A DNA stretch of 64,000 bases from Chlorobiaceae bacterium (GCA_013335115.1 JAAXWQ010000005.1:89069-153068); one strand, 5' to 3'. Shown: positions 1 to 9,573, numbered from the stretch's first letter. Numbers and translations: made by a program. The notes: generated from the letters alone by a model not told the origin.

Positions 1-32
1 GCATTTCTGCTGCCATCGCACCGAAAAAGTAA
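1..32 (+). CDS. possible 3' end of an upstream gene (partial)
   Basis: One plus-strand frame reads ISAAIAPKK and stops at 30-32, about 20 nt before a strong terminator. That position suits the end of a gene running in from outside the window. A short C-terminus ending in APKK would fit a small CsmB-type chlorosome protein, but ten codons cannot establish this. The other two frames stay open slightly longer (to 45 and 73), so even the frame is uncertain. Confidence 0.25.
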   Translation, partial: ISAAIAPKK

Positions 33-50
33 GGCAAGCGCTTGAACCAA

Positions 51-88
51 AAGCACCTTACGCTCACGCGTAAGGTGCTTTTTTTTTA
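51..88 (+). terminator. Rho-independent terminator
   Basis: The 13-nt arms 51-63 and 68-80 (AAGCACCTTACGC and its complement) are perfect and enclose a 4-nt loop. A run of T follows at 79-88. It ends whatever transcript enters from the left and separates it from the kinase gene starting at 130. Confidence 0.85.
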
Positions 89-129
89 TCCGTACCGATT
101 TTCCGAATGCATCAGAAGTTCGCCCACCC

Positions 130-1131
130 ATGGAAACCAGGCAACTGATCGGACAGCTTTACCCTCCCGATGAACGCGACGCCATCGAAATCGTCCGGAT
201 CAAGGGCGATGCCTCGAACAGGCAGTATTTCCGTGTCTTCCGGCAGGACGGCACCCGGATCGCCTGCATCGACCCTGCGTTCAGGGGCACGGATCCTGAT
301 GCCTACCCGTTCCTGACGGTCGGTCGCCTCTTTGCCGACCATGGAGTCCGCGTACCCGAGGTACTCGCCATCGACAGCGCCGAAGGGCTCCTGCTGCTCG
401 AAGACTGCGGTGACAGGATGCTTCAGGACGAGATGGGGCTCCTCGATGCCGACGCCCTCGCCACGAGGTACCGCCAGGTCGTCGACATCCTCGTGAGGAT
501 CCAGTCGATAGCGCCGGACGGCTCCGCGCCGTTCTCCCTGAGTTTCGATCACGAAAAGCTGATGTTCGAGTTCGACTTCTTCATCCGCCATGCGCTCCAT
601 GGCCTCTTCGCCGGAGTGCTCGACGATGGGGAGATACTGCAACTCCGACGGGAGTTCGAAACCATCGCCGACCTGCTGGTCCTGCCCGGCGATTTCGTAT
701 TGAACCACCGGGACTTCCACAGCAGGAACATCATGCTGTCCGGAAACGAACCGGTAGTCATCGACTTCCAGGACGCACGCCTCGGCCTACCCCAATATGA
801 CGCCGTGTCGCTCCTCCGGGATTCCTACGTGAGCCTCGACGCCAAGATGGTCGATGCGCTCAAGGAGTACCACTATGGTGAGCTTGAAAAAAGGGGGACG
901 ATCACGATGGGGTTCGAAGAGTACCTCCGGTATTTCGACCTGATGGCCTTCCAGCGCAACGTCAAGGCGCTCGGGACCTTCTGCTACCAGGTCTCGGTGC
1001 TCGGCAATACGACCTTCGAACAGAGCATCGCCCCCACGGCGGCGTTCCTTCCAGGATATTGCGAAATGCGCCCCGAACTGGCGGCCGCCGGAAGGCTCCT
1101 ACAACCGTTCATCAGGCTGGTTGCCCCATGA
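130..1131 (+). CDS. amgK: AmgK-type N-acetylmuramate/N-acetylglucosamine kinase
   Basis: A 333-aa member of the aminoglycoside-phosphotransferase fold. The catalytic loop NHRDFHSRNIML places the general base at D195, and the metal-binding DFQDARLG lies at about D212; that second motif is typical of AmgK. In Pseudomonas, AmgK phosphorylates MurNAc (and GlcNAc) at the anomeric carbon in the cell-wall recycling shortcut to UDP-MurNAc. The stop overlaps the start of the following nucleotidyltransferase in an ATGA, so the two are translationally coupled, the same pairing as amgK-murU. Another small-molecule kinase of the fold is possible, but the partner gene and the downstream muramidase argue strongly for a cell-wall sugar. 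Confidence 0.8.
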   Translation: METRQLIGQLYPPDERDAIEIVRIKGDASNRQYFRVFRQDGTRIACIDPAFRGTDPDAYPFLTVGRLFADHGVRVPEVLAIDSAEGLLLLEDCGDRMLQDEMGLLDADALATRYRQVVDILVRIQSIAPDGSAPFSLSFDHEKLMFEFDFFIRHALHGLFAGVLDDGEILQLRREFETIADLLVLPGDFVLNHRDFHSRNIMLSGNEPVVIDFQDARLGLPQYDAVSLLRDSYVSLDAKMVDALKEYHYGELEKRGTITMGFEEYLRYFDLMAFQRNVKALGTFCYQVSVLGNTTFEQSIAPTAAFLPGYCEMRPELAAAGRLLQPFIRLVAP

Positions 1132-2057
1132 ACGCCTTCGTCCTGGCTGCCGGTTTCGGCACGCGCCTCCAGCCGCTGACCGATACGACGCCGAAACCGC
1201 TCGTGCCGGTACTGAACGTGCCGAGCATCTGCTACACCCTGTTCCTGCTCAAGGAGGCAGGCTTCCGTAAAGCGATCGTCAACATCCACCACCATCCCGA
1301 AAGCCTTCGCCGTTTTTTCGACCGGCACGATTTCGGCAGCCTCGAGGTGATGCTCTCCGAGGAACCGACGATCCTCGGCACGGGGGGCGGACTGAAAAAG
1401 TGCGAACACCTGCTCGATGAGGGAGACTTCCTGCTCATCAACAGTGACATCATCAGCGACATCGACTTGAAGGCCCTGGTCTCCCACCACCGGCAGAGCG
1501 GGCTCGGCGGCACACTGGTGCTTCATGAAACCCCGCTCGCCAGAGAGATCGGCCAGGTCGGCGTCCGGGACGGGCGCGTCCTCGACTTCCGGAACATGCG
1601 CGGGACCGGGCTGCTGTCGCAGCTGATCTACACGGGCACGGCCGTGCTTGGCCCTGCCGTTTTCAGGTATCTCCGAGAGAAGTTCTCCAGCATCGTCGAC
1701 ACAGGCTTCACCGGCCTGATCGACCATGAGGGGCTCGGGTGCTTCGAGCACCGGGGGCTCTGGCAGGACATCGGCACCCTGCAGAATTATTACCGGACGA
1801 ACCTCGACGACAATTTGCGTATCCTTCAGCTTGAACCACGCATGAAACATTTACTCGGCATGGGGCCGTGCATGGTCTCCGGAAGCGCCTCGATCCACGA
1901 CGACGCCTGCGTGCGGCAAACGGTCGTTGGCGAGCGGTGCGTCATCGGTGCGGGCGCCGAGGTGGAACACTCGGTACTTCTCCCGGACACCATGGTCGGA
2001 GAGGGCGCACATATCAGGAACTCGATCGCCGGCCCGGGCTGGATCATTTCGCCCTGA
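1128..2057 (+). CDS. murU: MurU-type sugar-1-phosphate nucleotidyltransferase
   Basis: A 309-aa nucleotidyltransferase opening with the nucleotide-binding signature LAAGFGTRLQPLTDTTPKPL and later INSDII for metal binding. In the AmgK-MurU pathway it converts MurNAc-1-phosphate and UTP to UDP-MurNAc, which re-enters peptidoglycan synthesis without passing through GlmU/MurA. The C-terminal ~65 residues add a short left-handed-helix-like tail of hexapeptide repeats (VVGERCVIG..., TMVGEGAHI), which MurU of Pseudomonas does not need; a GlmU-like or mannose-1-phosphate guanylyltransferase-like relative is therefore an alternative. The start at 1128 was chosen over a longer upstream frame because the fold begins right at that Met and the ATGA overlap couples it to the kinase. 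Confidence 0.78.
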   Translation: MNAFVLAAGFGTRLQPLTDTTPKPLVPVLNVPSICYTLFLLKEAGFRKAIVNIHHHPESLRRFFDRHDFGSLEVMLSEEPTILGTGGGLKKCEHLLDEGDFLLINSDIISDIDLKALVSHHRQSGLGGTLVLHETPLAREIGQVGVRDGRVLDFRNMRGTGLLSQLIYTGTAVLGPAVFRYLREKFSSIVDTGFTGLIDHEGLGCFEHRGLWQDIGTLQNYYRTNLDDNLRILQLEPRMKHLLGMGPCMVSGSASIHDDACVRQTVVGERCVIGAGAEVEHSVLLPDTMVGEGAHIRNSIAGPGWIISP

Positions 2058-2086
2058 AGCCAGCCTCACCAGCAAACAATACCCGT

Positions 2087-3253
2087 ATGGTGCTCAACGG
2101 ACTCGACATACTGCTTCAGGACCCCGCTCCCTGCAGGAACCGCCGGATAGGCCTCATCGCCAACCAGACCTCGGTATCCGCCGGGCTCGGGTATTCATGG
2201 GACCTGCTCGAACGCCAGGGCATCCGCCTGACCAGGATCTTCTCGCCTGAACACGGCCTCTTTTCGACGGAGCAGGACCAGATCGCCGTCGAAAACCAGC
2301 CGGGCACCGGACGGGAGATCGTGAGCCTGTACGGCAGTTCGGAGAAGTCGCTCCTGCCGGACCGTTCGAAGCTCGAAGGACTCGACCTCGTGCTCTTCGA
2401 CATCCAGGACATCGGCTCGCGCTACTACACCTATGTCAACACCCTCGCCCTTTTCATGGAGGCGGCGCAAGGGCTCGACATCGAGGTCATGGTGCTCGAC
2501 CGCCCGAACCCGCTTGGCGGAAACATGATCGAAGGGCCGCTGCTTGACCCGGCATACCACTCGTTCGTCGGGGTCATGCCCGTGCCGGTGCGGCACGGCC
2601 TCACCGCCGGAGAGATCGCCCATTTCCACAGGGACTACAAAAAGCTCGACATCAACCTGAGCGTGGTGCCGATGCAGGGCTGGAGCCGTTCGATGCTCTT
2701 CCCCGAAACCGGCCTCCCGTGGGTGCCTCCATCGCCGAACATGCCCTCCTTTGAGGTCGCGGAGGTCTATCCCGGCATGTGCCTCTTCGAAGGCCTGAAC
2801 GTTTCGGAAGGCCGGGGCACGACCATGCCGTTCCTGATGAGCGGCGCCCCGTTCATCAACCCGTTCGAACTTGCCGCACGCCTCGCTTCGATGCCACTCG
2901 AGGGGGTCGTCTTCAGGCCGACCTGGTTCAGGCCGACATTCCATAAATATCGTGACGAAGTGATCGGGGCCATCTACCTGCATGTGACGGACCACGCACG
3001 ATTCAGGCCATTCGCCACGGGGGTCGCCATGACCTGCGCCATCAGGGAGCTCTACCCGGACCGGATGTCGTTCCTTGACGGGGTGTACGAGTTCAACGAC
3101 ACCATACCCGCCTTCGACCTGCTGGCCGGCAGCGAAGCCATCCGCTCGATGATCCTGCGCGGTGAAACGGAGGAGTCGATCCTCTCCTCCTGGAGAGAGG
3201 ACGAGGCGGAATTTGCGGCCATCAAGCCGAACTTCCACCTCTACGAAGCGTGA
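2087..3253 (+). CDS. namZ: DUF1343 / GH171 exo-beta-N-acetylmuramidase (NamZ-type)
   Basis: A 388-aa protein of the DUF1343 (YbbC/NamZ) family, recognised by the N-terminal RIGLIANQTS, SPEHGLFS, DIQDIGSRYYTY and LDRPNPLGG blocks and the WVPPSPNMP motif. Bacillus NamZ, the founding GH171 enzyme, releases MurNAc from the non-reducing end of peptidoglycan fragments. The Met at 2087 begins the conserved domain; the open frame upstream to 1868 only overlaps murU. No cleavable signal peptide is evident from this start, so secretion is not shown by the sequence. Its place after amgK-murU and before a symporter suggests it supplies free MurNAc to the kinase. Confidence 0.8.
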   Translation: MVLNGLDILLQDPAPCRNRRIGLIANQTSVSAGLGYSWDLLERQGIRLTRIFSPEHGLFSTEQDQIAVENQPGTGREIVSLYGSSEKSLLPDRSKLEGLDLVLFDIQDIGSRYYTYVNTLALFMEAAQGLDIEVMVLDRPNPLGGNMIEGPLLDPAYHSFVGVMPVPVRHGLTAGEIAHFHRDYKKLDINLSVVPMQGWSRSMLFPETGLPWVPPSPNMPSFEVAEVYPGMCLFEGLNVSEGRGTTMPFLMSGAPFINPFELAARLASMPLEGVVFRPTWFRPTFHKYRDEVIGAIYLHVTDHARFRPFATGVAMTCAIRELYPDRMSFLDGVYEFNDTIPAFDLLAGSEAIRSMILRGETEESILSSWREDEAEFAAIKPNFHLYEA

Positions 3254-3301
3254 AGCCCGGAACCTGCCGGCAACTAAAATCAAACCTTGACCACTCCCCC
3301 C

Positions 3302-4711
3302 ATGCAGCCGCTTGACCTGACGATCGTCCTCTCTTTCCTTGCTGCCAATACCCTGTTCGGGCTCTGGCACGGCAGGAGCAACAAAAGCACCGGAGACTAT
3401 TTCCTCGGCGGGCACAAGCTGCCCTGGATCGCGTCGATGTTCTCCATCGTGGCCTCGGAGACCTCGATGCTGACCTTCGTGAGCGTACCCGGCCTGGCCT
3501 ACCGGGGCGACTGGACCTTCCTCCAGCTGGCGATGGGCTATATCGTGGGCAGGGTACTGGTCAGCTCGATCCTCCTGCCGCTCTACTTTTCGCATGGAGT
3601 CAACTCCATCTACCAGGTGATCGGCATCCGCTTCGGCCCGCAGATGCAGAAGGTGGCCTCGACCGTCTTCCTGGTCACCAGGACGCTCGGCGACGCGCTC
3701 CGGCTGTTCGCCGCAGGGGCAATCGTCGAAGTGGTGACCGGATGGCCGCTCACCCTGTCGATCGTCGTCATCGGGCTAATCACCCTCATCTATACGCTTT
3801 TCGGCGGAATCAAGGCCGTCGTCTGGCTCGAAAGCTTCCAGTTCGGCCTCTACCTGGCCGGCGGGCTCCTGTCGATCGCCTTCATCCTGAACTCGATGCA
3901 TGTCCCCATGGCCGACCTGCTGGCGCAGCTCGAGGTTGCAGGGAAGCTGAGGATCATCAACCCGGACAGCCACATCTTCACCAACCCGCTCACCTTCTTC
4001 GGTGCGTTTTTCGGAGGTGCCCTGCTATCGCTCTGCTCGCATGGGGTCGATCACATGATGGTCCAGCGGGTGCTCGGCTGCACGAACCTCTCCGCAGCAC
4101 GCAAAGCGATGGTCGGCAGCGGATTTTTCGTCCTGTTCCAGTTTTCCGTCTTCCTGCTCGCCGGATCGATGATCTACCTGTTCATGCATGGCGCGCCCAT
4201 GCAGAAGGACCGTGAGTTCGCCAATTTCATTGTCCACCAGCTCCCGACCGGGCTCAAGGGATTGCTGATCGCGGGCGTGCTCTCTGCGGCCATGTCCACC
4301 CACAGCTCGGCGATCAACTCGCTGGCATCCTCGACGGTCAACGATCTGCTCGGCGGCAGGGCAACGCTCGGTACCTCAAGGTTGATCAGCCTCGCCTGGG
4401 CGGTGCTGCTGGTCACCATCGCCCCGCTGTTCGATGCACGCAACGAAGCGATCGTCATGCTCGGCCTGGAGATCGCCTCGTTCACCTACGGTGGCCTGCT
4501 CGGGCTCTTCCTGCTCTCCAAAACCCGAAAAGCGTTCAGCCCCGCAAGCCTCGGGACCGGGCTGGTCGCCAGTATGCTGATCGTGTTCCTGCTCAAGCTT
4601 TTCGGCCTGGCCTGGACATGGTATATTGCCATTTCGGTCGTCGTCAACCTGGCGGTCACCGTCGGGGTTGCATGGGTGCTTTCCGGCAAACGGCAGGCAG
4701 ATGAGCGATAA
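3302..4711 (+). CDS. sodium:solute symporter (SSS family), possible MurNAc/amino-sugar importer
   Basis: A 469-aa polytopic membrane protein with about 13 hydrophobic segments. SSS hallmarks include an early GRSNKSTGDYFLGGHKLPW block, SIVASETSMLTFVSVPG, and SAAMSTHSSAINSLASS in the second half. Such carriers couple Na+ entry to uptake of sugars, amino acids or organic anions. Its location 48 nt after namZ, with amgK and murU ahead, suggests MurNAc or a related sugar as substrate; an SSS protein was proposed as the MurNAc importer in Tannerella. The ATG at 3302 is preferred over an in-frame TTG at 3287; neither has a clear ribosome site. Substrate is inference. Confidence 0.75.
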   Translation: MQPLDLTIVLSFLAANTLFGLWHGRSNKSTGDYFLGGHKLPWIASMFSIVASETSMLTFVSVPGLAYRGDWTFLQLAMGYIVGRVLVSSILLPLYFSHGVNSIYQVIGIRFGPQMQKVASTVFLVTRTLGDALRLFAAGAIVEVVTGWPLTLSIVVIGLITLIYTLFGGIKAVVWLESFQFGLYLAGGLLSIAFILNSMHVPMADLLAQLEVAGKLRIINPDSHIFTNPLTFFGAFFGGALLSLCSHGVDHMMVQRVLGCTNLSAARKAMVGSGFFVLFQFSVFLLAGSMIYLFMHGAPMQKDREFANFIVHQLPTGLKGLLIAGVLSAAMSTHSSAINSLASSTVNDLLGGRATLGTSRLISLAWAVLLVTIAPLFDARNEAIVMLGLEIASFTYGGLLGLFLLSKTRKAFSPASLGTGLVASMLIVFLLKLFGLAWTWYIAISVVVNLAVTVGVAWVLSGKRQADER

Positions 4712-4828
4712 CCGTTTTTTTCGTGTAATCTTTTATCTTAACCTAAAGACTCCGGGACATCCAGTCTGTACCGGGCCGGCAACACGAAGTAACGAACCGG
4801 TTAACCTGCAACGTTCAGCGTATTGGCC

Positions 4829-5206
4829 ATGAAACGTTACGACGCAATTCTTGTCATTGAAGACGAAGAGGATATCCGGCAGATGATCTGTGAGATCCTC
4901 GAAAACGAGGGCTATGAGACCCTTCAGGCGGCCAACGGCAGCGAAGGCATGGAAGCCCTGCAACACTCGCCGGAGATCGGCATCATCATCACCGACCTGA
5001 TCATGCCTGAAAAGGAGGGGATCGAAACGATTGCCGAAATCAGGAAGGATTTCCCGAGGATCAGGATCCTCGCCATTTCCGGCGGAGGCATCGGCATGCC
5101 TGAAAACTATCTCAACCTGGCCAGGGCCTTGGGAGCCAATGCGACGCTCAGCAAGCCGTTTGGCAGGAAGGAACTCCTGAACGCCCTGGAAAACCTCGAG
5201 CGCTGA
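4829..5206 (+). CDS. single-domain response regulator
   Basis: A 125-aa CheY-like receiver with no output domain. It has the acidic pair IEDEED, the phosphoacceptor D56 in IITDLIMP, and the conserved Lys in SKPF. The ATG at 4829 is used; a TTG six bases earlier is unlikely. It sits 111 nt before a large hybrid kinase. A very similar receiver follows that kinase, sharing DLIMPEKEGI, AISGGG, PENYL and ALGANATL. The two likely act as phosphate shuttles or competing acceptors of the kinase, but the output is not visible in the window. Confidence 0.88.
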   Translation: MKRYDAILVIEDEEDIRQMICEILENEGYETLQAANGSEGMEALQHSPEIGIIITDLIMPEKEGIETIAEIRKDFPRIRILAISGGGIGMPENYLNLARALGANATLSKPFGRKELLNALENLER

Positions 5207-5317
5207 ACGCGGCACCATGCCGGATTCCAGCGCAACCTTGGCTTACATACGCTTATATTATATTCCTTTGAGACGATTTGACGGCCAAAGCCGACCTGAC
5301 CTCCGTCGGTTTATGGT

Positions 5318-8300
5318 ATGGCAGTAAGGGAAACAACTGTTTCAACCATGTCCAGCACTTCAACGACTGAACCACCAATCCACCACCGCCACCAGGAAGA
5401 GGCATCGCCCGATGCTCCCCTTCTTGAGCGCATTGCGGAGCTTGAACGGCGGCTAGTTTCGTCTGAACGTTACGCGGCGAGCCTGTCGATGGCAATCGAC
5501 GCGACGATGGCCGGCTACTGGGAGTGGTATGTCAGGACAGGGCAGCTCCGGGTGAACGCGAGATGGGCAGCCATCATCGGTTATGAACTCGAGGAGCTTG
5601 GCGAAACGACCATCGCGCTTTGGAAGGAGCGATGCCACCCGGACGACCTCGAACTCTCAAACCGGATGCTTCAGGAGCATTTCGACGGAAACAGCGCAAT
5701 CTACGAGCTGGAGTTGCGGATGCTCCATAAGGAGGGGCACTGGGTCTGGGTCCTCGACCGGGGAAAGGTATTCGAGCGGGATGACCAGGGCAACCCCGTC
5801 CGCATGATCGGGTCCCACCAGGAGATCAGCGAACGGAAAAACGCCGAAGCAAAGCTGGCTTCGAGCCAGTCGTTCGAACGGCTCACGATGACCATTTCGA
5901 ACAGATTCCTCAACCTGCCGGCAGAGCAGGTCGATTGCATGGTACACGATACCCTCAAGCTCATCGGCGAACAGGTCGATGCCGACAGGGCTTACGTATT
6001 CCTCTTCTCGGACGACCTGAGCATCATGGACAACACCCACGAGTGGTGTGCCGCGGGCATCGAACCTCAGATCGACAGCCTGAAGAACTTGCCGACCAGC
6101 ATATTCCCCTGGTGGATGGAGCGGCTACGGAACAATGAAATCATTCATATCCCGCGGGTCTGGCAGTTGCCGGAAGAGGCTGCTGCTGAAAAAGAGATCC
6201 TTGAAGGACAAAACATCCAATCCCTGATCGTGATCCCCCTGGCAACGGAACCGATGCCTTTCGGATATATCGGATTCGACGCCGTCAGGAACCCCTGTAG
6301 CTGGCAGCCGGAAACGGTTTCGGTGCTGAAACTCGCCGGCGGAGTCATCGCAAACACCCTGCAGCACCGAAAAATCGAAAGGATCATCCAGGCTGAGCTC
6401 GACCTGGCCATCAAGCTGAACTCGACGACGTCGTTCCGCGAAACCCTGGCCGTCATCCTGAAAAGCGCCCTGGATATCTCCGGCATGGATGCTGGCGGCA
6501 TCTACCTGATCGACGAAGAGAGAAAGACCCTCAATCTGACCTACCATGAAGGCCTTTCGCCAGAGTTCATCGCCGATGCGCAAAGCTATGCTCTCGACTC
6601 ACCTAAGGGACAGCTCGTCCTCAAGGGACAGCCGATCTATACCAGCTTCGGCAGCATAGGCCTGTCCGACGGCGCGTTCAACAAGGGAGAAAAGCTTGAA
6701 GCCATCGCGGTCCTGCCGGTAAGCCACCACGGCGAAGTGGTCGCGTGCCTCAACGTCGCCGCCCGACGGTACTCCGTATTTCCGGAAATAGCCCGAAAAG
6801 GCCTCGAGACCATAGCATCACATATCGGAGCGGCCATCATGCACGCACGCCGTGAGCAGCAGGTAGCCGAAACCAAGAACAACCTGGAATCACTATTCCA
6901 GACTATCGACGACCTCCTGTTCATCATCGACATCGACGGCAGGATAATCGCGTCAAACGCTGCCGTTGGCAAAACCCTCGTCTACCCGCCAAACGAAGTT
7001 ATCGGAAAGCACGTTCTCGAATTCCATCCCGAGGAGCGGCGTGAAGAGGCTCGCCATACCCTTGAGGGCATGCTCAATGGCGAAGCGACCTCCTGCCTGG
7101 TCCCCCTGTTGACGTCCACCGGCGAACAGGTGGCCGTAGACACCAAGATCACCAAAGGTATCTGGGACAAAAAGCCGGTACTCTTCGGCATTAGCAGGAA
7201 CATTTCCGACCTTGTCAGGTCGCAACGGGACCTCCTCGAAAACAGGCAACAGCTCAGGAAACTGACCGAACTGCTCCCCCTTCCGCTGTTTGAGGTAGAC
7301 GGCAGGATGAGGATCACCTATGCCAACCACATCTGCAACGAAGCGTTCGGGTATTCCGAACAGGAAATGAAGGCGGAGTTCGATACCCTTGAGCTGTGCA
7401 TACCGGATGATCGGGACAAATTCAGGAATTACCTGAAAACCATCATCGAGAACAAGGGGTGCCTGCCCGGCAGCAACGAATACGCCTGCATCCGGAAAGA
7501 CGGGAGCAGGTTCCCTGCGCTCTTCTACAGCATGCCGATCGTGCGAAACGGCGTAACCGTCGGGGCAAGCGGCCTGTTTGTCGACCTGACCGAGACGAAG
7601 ATGGCCGAAGAGGCCCTCAGGAACAGCGATCTGCAGCAGCGGATTGCCCTGGAGTTCAAGAGCCTGATCGACAACATCCCCGGAGCCGTCTACCGGATCA
7701 ATAACAAAGGTGCGGAGATACTCTCGATGCTCCCCGATACGGTTCCCGATTTTTCACCTGAGGAGTATGCCACCCGGCTTTTCGAAACGATGGGCATGGT
7801 CCATCCTGAGGACCGCCGATCCATAATCGAATCGAACATACGGCTGAGATCAGAAAAAAGATCTGAAACGCTTACCTACCGGATAGTCGACAAGTTGGGA
7901 CGGGAGCATTGGATCGAGGACCGCAAGACATCAACCTTCACTTCCGATGGAAGCTATACCGGTGTTGACGGAATCCTGTTCGACGTCACCCGAAGGATCG
8001 AAGCCCAGAAGGACAAGCAACGACTGGAGACCCAGATCCGCAAGTCGCAGCGCCTGGAGACCATCGGTACGCTGGCCGGCGGCATCGCCCATGATTTCAA
8101 CAACATCCTCACCCCGATCCTCGGATATGCCGAAATGGGGGTGATCAGCCTCGCACAGGGCAACCCGCTGCATGAATATTTCACCGAGATCATGCTCGCC
8201 GCCGAAAGGGCGCAAAACCTGGTATCGCAGATCCTGACGTTCAGCAGGGCCCAGGAAAGCAGGCAGGCCCCCGTCAGCGTGCAGGCAATCGTCAGCGAAG

Positions 8301-9193
8301 CGCTCAAACTACTCCGTCCGTCCATCCCGTCGACCATCACCATCGAGCACCATATCGACAAGCGCTGCGGTAACGTGCTGGCAGACCCGTCGCAGATCCA
8401 CCAGGTCATCATCAACCTTTGCACCAATGCGTTCCATGCCATGGAGCATACCGGCGGGATACTCCGCATCGAACTGAGCGAGACCGTGCCCGACGAGAAC
8501 ACGCGCAAAACGTTTCCGAAGCTCCGCTCCGCCAGCTATATTTGCCTGAGGGTTTCTGATACCGGCACCGGAATGGATGACGGCACGATGGAGCGGGTGT
8601 TCGAACCGTTCTTCACAACCAAAGCCGTCGACAAGGGGACAGGGCTCGGGCTTTCTGTCGTCCACGGCATCATCGTCACCTGCAACGGGGAGATCACCGT
8701 CGAAAGCGCTTCGGGAAAAGGGACGACCTTCTGCGTCTACCTGCCCGTCATCAACGAAAAATCCCCGGACGAACACGTCGATGTGATGCCGTTGCAGGGT
8801 AGCGGCAGCATCCTGTTCATCGACGATGAACAGGCCGCCGTGCAAATAATGACGATCATGCTCGGCAAGCTCGGATTCTCGGTCGAAGCCAAAAGCTCAC
8901 CCATGGAGGCACTCAGGATCTTCAGGGAAAACCCGGACAGATTTGATCTTGTCATTACGGACCTCACGATGCCGGAAATGACCGGCCTGCAACTTGCCGA
9001 AGAGCTTCGGAAAACCAGGCCGAACCTTCCCGTAATCCTGATGACCGGCTACGGCAAGAATATCGAGTATACCATGCCCCTGAACCGCTACGGAATAAGC
9101 AAACTCCTCAAGAAACCGGTGAAGCTTGCCCTGCTGGCCTCCACGGTCAACGAACTCCTTTTCAACAACCGTCAACAATCGCTACCATCATGA
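5318..9193 (+). CDS. hybrid sensor histidine kinase with PAS and GAF domains and C-terminal receiver
   Basis: A 1291-aa soluble-looking kinase with no clear membrane span. Order of domains: a PAS/PAC unit (about residues 50-175), two GAF-like domains (about 185-350 and 360-515), three further PAS units (about 520-640, 645-765, 780-895), a HisKA dimerisation domain with H925 in GGIAHDFNN, and a HATPase with N box, DTGTGMD and GTGLGLSVVHG. A receiver with D1215 in VITDLTMP follows. The H box and the HATPase plus terminal receiver are typical of PAS-type hybrid kinases. The stop overlaps the next receiver gene in an ATGA. Redox, light or small-ligand sensing by the GAF/PAS domains is plausible but cofactor residues were not identified. 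An alternative start is the Met at 5348. Confidence 0.88.
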   Translation: MAVRETTVSTMSSTSTTEPPIHHRHQEEASPDAPLLERIAELERRLVSSERYAASLSMAIDATMAGYWEWYVRTGQLRVNARWAAIIGYELEELGETTIALWKERCHPDDLELSNRMLQEHFDGNSAIYELELRMLHKEGHWVWVLDRGKVFERDDQGNPVRMIGSHQEISERKNAEAKLASSQSFERLTMTISNRFLNLPAEQVDCMVHDTLKLIGEQVDADRAYVFLFSDDLSIMDNTHEWCAAGIEPQIDSLKNLPTSIFPWWMERLRNNEIIHIPRVWQLPEEAAAEKEILEGQNIQSLIVIPLATEPMPFGYIGFDAVRNPCSWQPETVSVLKLAGGVIANTLQHRKIERIIQAELDLAIKLNSTTSFRETLAVILKSALDISGMDAGGIYLIDEERKTLNLTYHEGLSPEFIADAQSYALDSPKGQLVLKGQPIYTSFGSIGLSDGAFNKGEKLEAIAVLPVSHHGEVVACLNVAARRYSVFPEIARKGLETIASHIGAAIMHARREQQVAETKNNLESLFQTIDDLLFIIDIDGRIIASNAAVGKTLVYPPNEVIGKHVLEFHPEERREEARHTLEGMLNGEATSCLVPLLTSTGEQVAVDTKITKGIWDKKPVLFGISRNISDLVRSQRDLLENRQQLRKLTELLPLPLFEVDGRMRITYANHICNEAFGYSEQEMKAEFDTLELCIPDDRDKFRNYLKTIIENKGCLPGSNEYACIRKDGSRFPALFYSMPIVRNGVTVGASGLFVDLTETKMAEEALRNSDLQQRIALEFKSLIDNIPGAVYRINNKGAEILSMLPDTVPDFSPEEYATRLFETMGMVHPEDRRSIIESNIRLRSEKRSETLTYRIVDKLGREHWIEDRKTSTFTSDGSYTGVDGILFDVTRRIEAQKDKQRLETQIRKSQRLETIGTLAGGIAHDFNNILTPILGYAEMGVISLAQGNPLHEYFTEIMLAAERAQNLVSQILTFSRAQESRQAPVSVQAIVSEALKLLRPSIPSTITIEHHIDKRCGNVLADPSQIHQVIINLCTNAFHAMEHTGGILRIELSETVPDENTRKTFPKLRSASYICLRVSDTGTGMDDGTMERVFEPFFTTKAVDKGTGLGLSVVHGIIVTCNGEITVESASGKGTTFCVYLPVINEKSPDEHVDVMPLQGSGSILFIDDEQAAVQIMTIMLGKLGFSVEAKSSPMEALRIFRENPDRFDLVITDLTMPEMTGLQLAEELRKTRPNLPVILMTGYGKNIEYTMPLNRYGISKLLKKPVKLALLASTVNELLFNNRQQSLPS

Positions 9194-9552
9194 AAATACT
9201 CGTCATTGACGACGATGCCGCCGTCAGGAAGTTCATCGTCACCACCCTCAAACGTGAAAACCATACCGTTTTCGAGGCTGAAAACGGCAACGAGGGCATA
9301 CAGGTACTCCAGCACGAGCGCGACATCAGCACCATCATCACCGACCTGATCATGCCGGAAAAAGAGGGCATCGCCACGATCATGGAGGTCAGGAAACTGA
9401 ACCCCTCCGTCAAGATCATGGCCATTTCAGGCGGAGGCAAGGTCGGACCAGAGAACTACCTGGTGCTCGCTGACGCCCTCGGCGCGAACGCAACCCTCAA
9501 AAAGCCCTTCAGCGGACAGGAGTTGCTCATGAGCCTGAAGCTCATGGAGTGA
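9190..9552 (+). CDS. single-domain response regulator, coupled to the hybrid kinase
   Basis: A 120-aa receiver (ILVIDDDAAV, phosphoacceptor D52 in IITDLIMP, Lys in KKPF). Its ATG overlaps the stop of the kinase gene by four bases, so it is translated with it and is the obvious phosphotransfer partner. It is a close paralog of the receiver upstream of the kinase. It lacks a DNA-binding or enzymatic output domain. Transcription ends at the large palindrome just downstream. Confidence 0.9.
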   Translation: MKILVIDDDAAVRKFIVTTLKRENHTVFEAENGNEGIQVLQHERDISTIITDLIMPEKEGIATIMEVRKLNPSVKIMAISGGGKVGPENYLVLADALGANATLKKPFSGQELLMSLKLME

Positions 9553-9573
9553 GTCCCCCCGACGGAGTCGACG

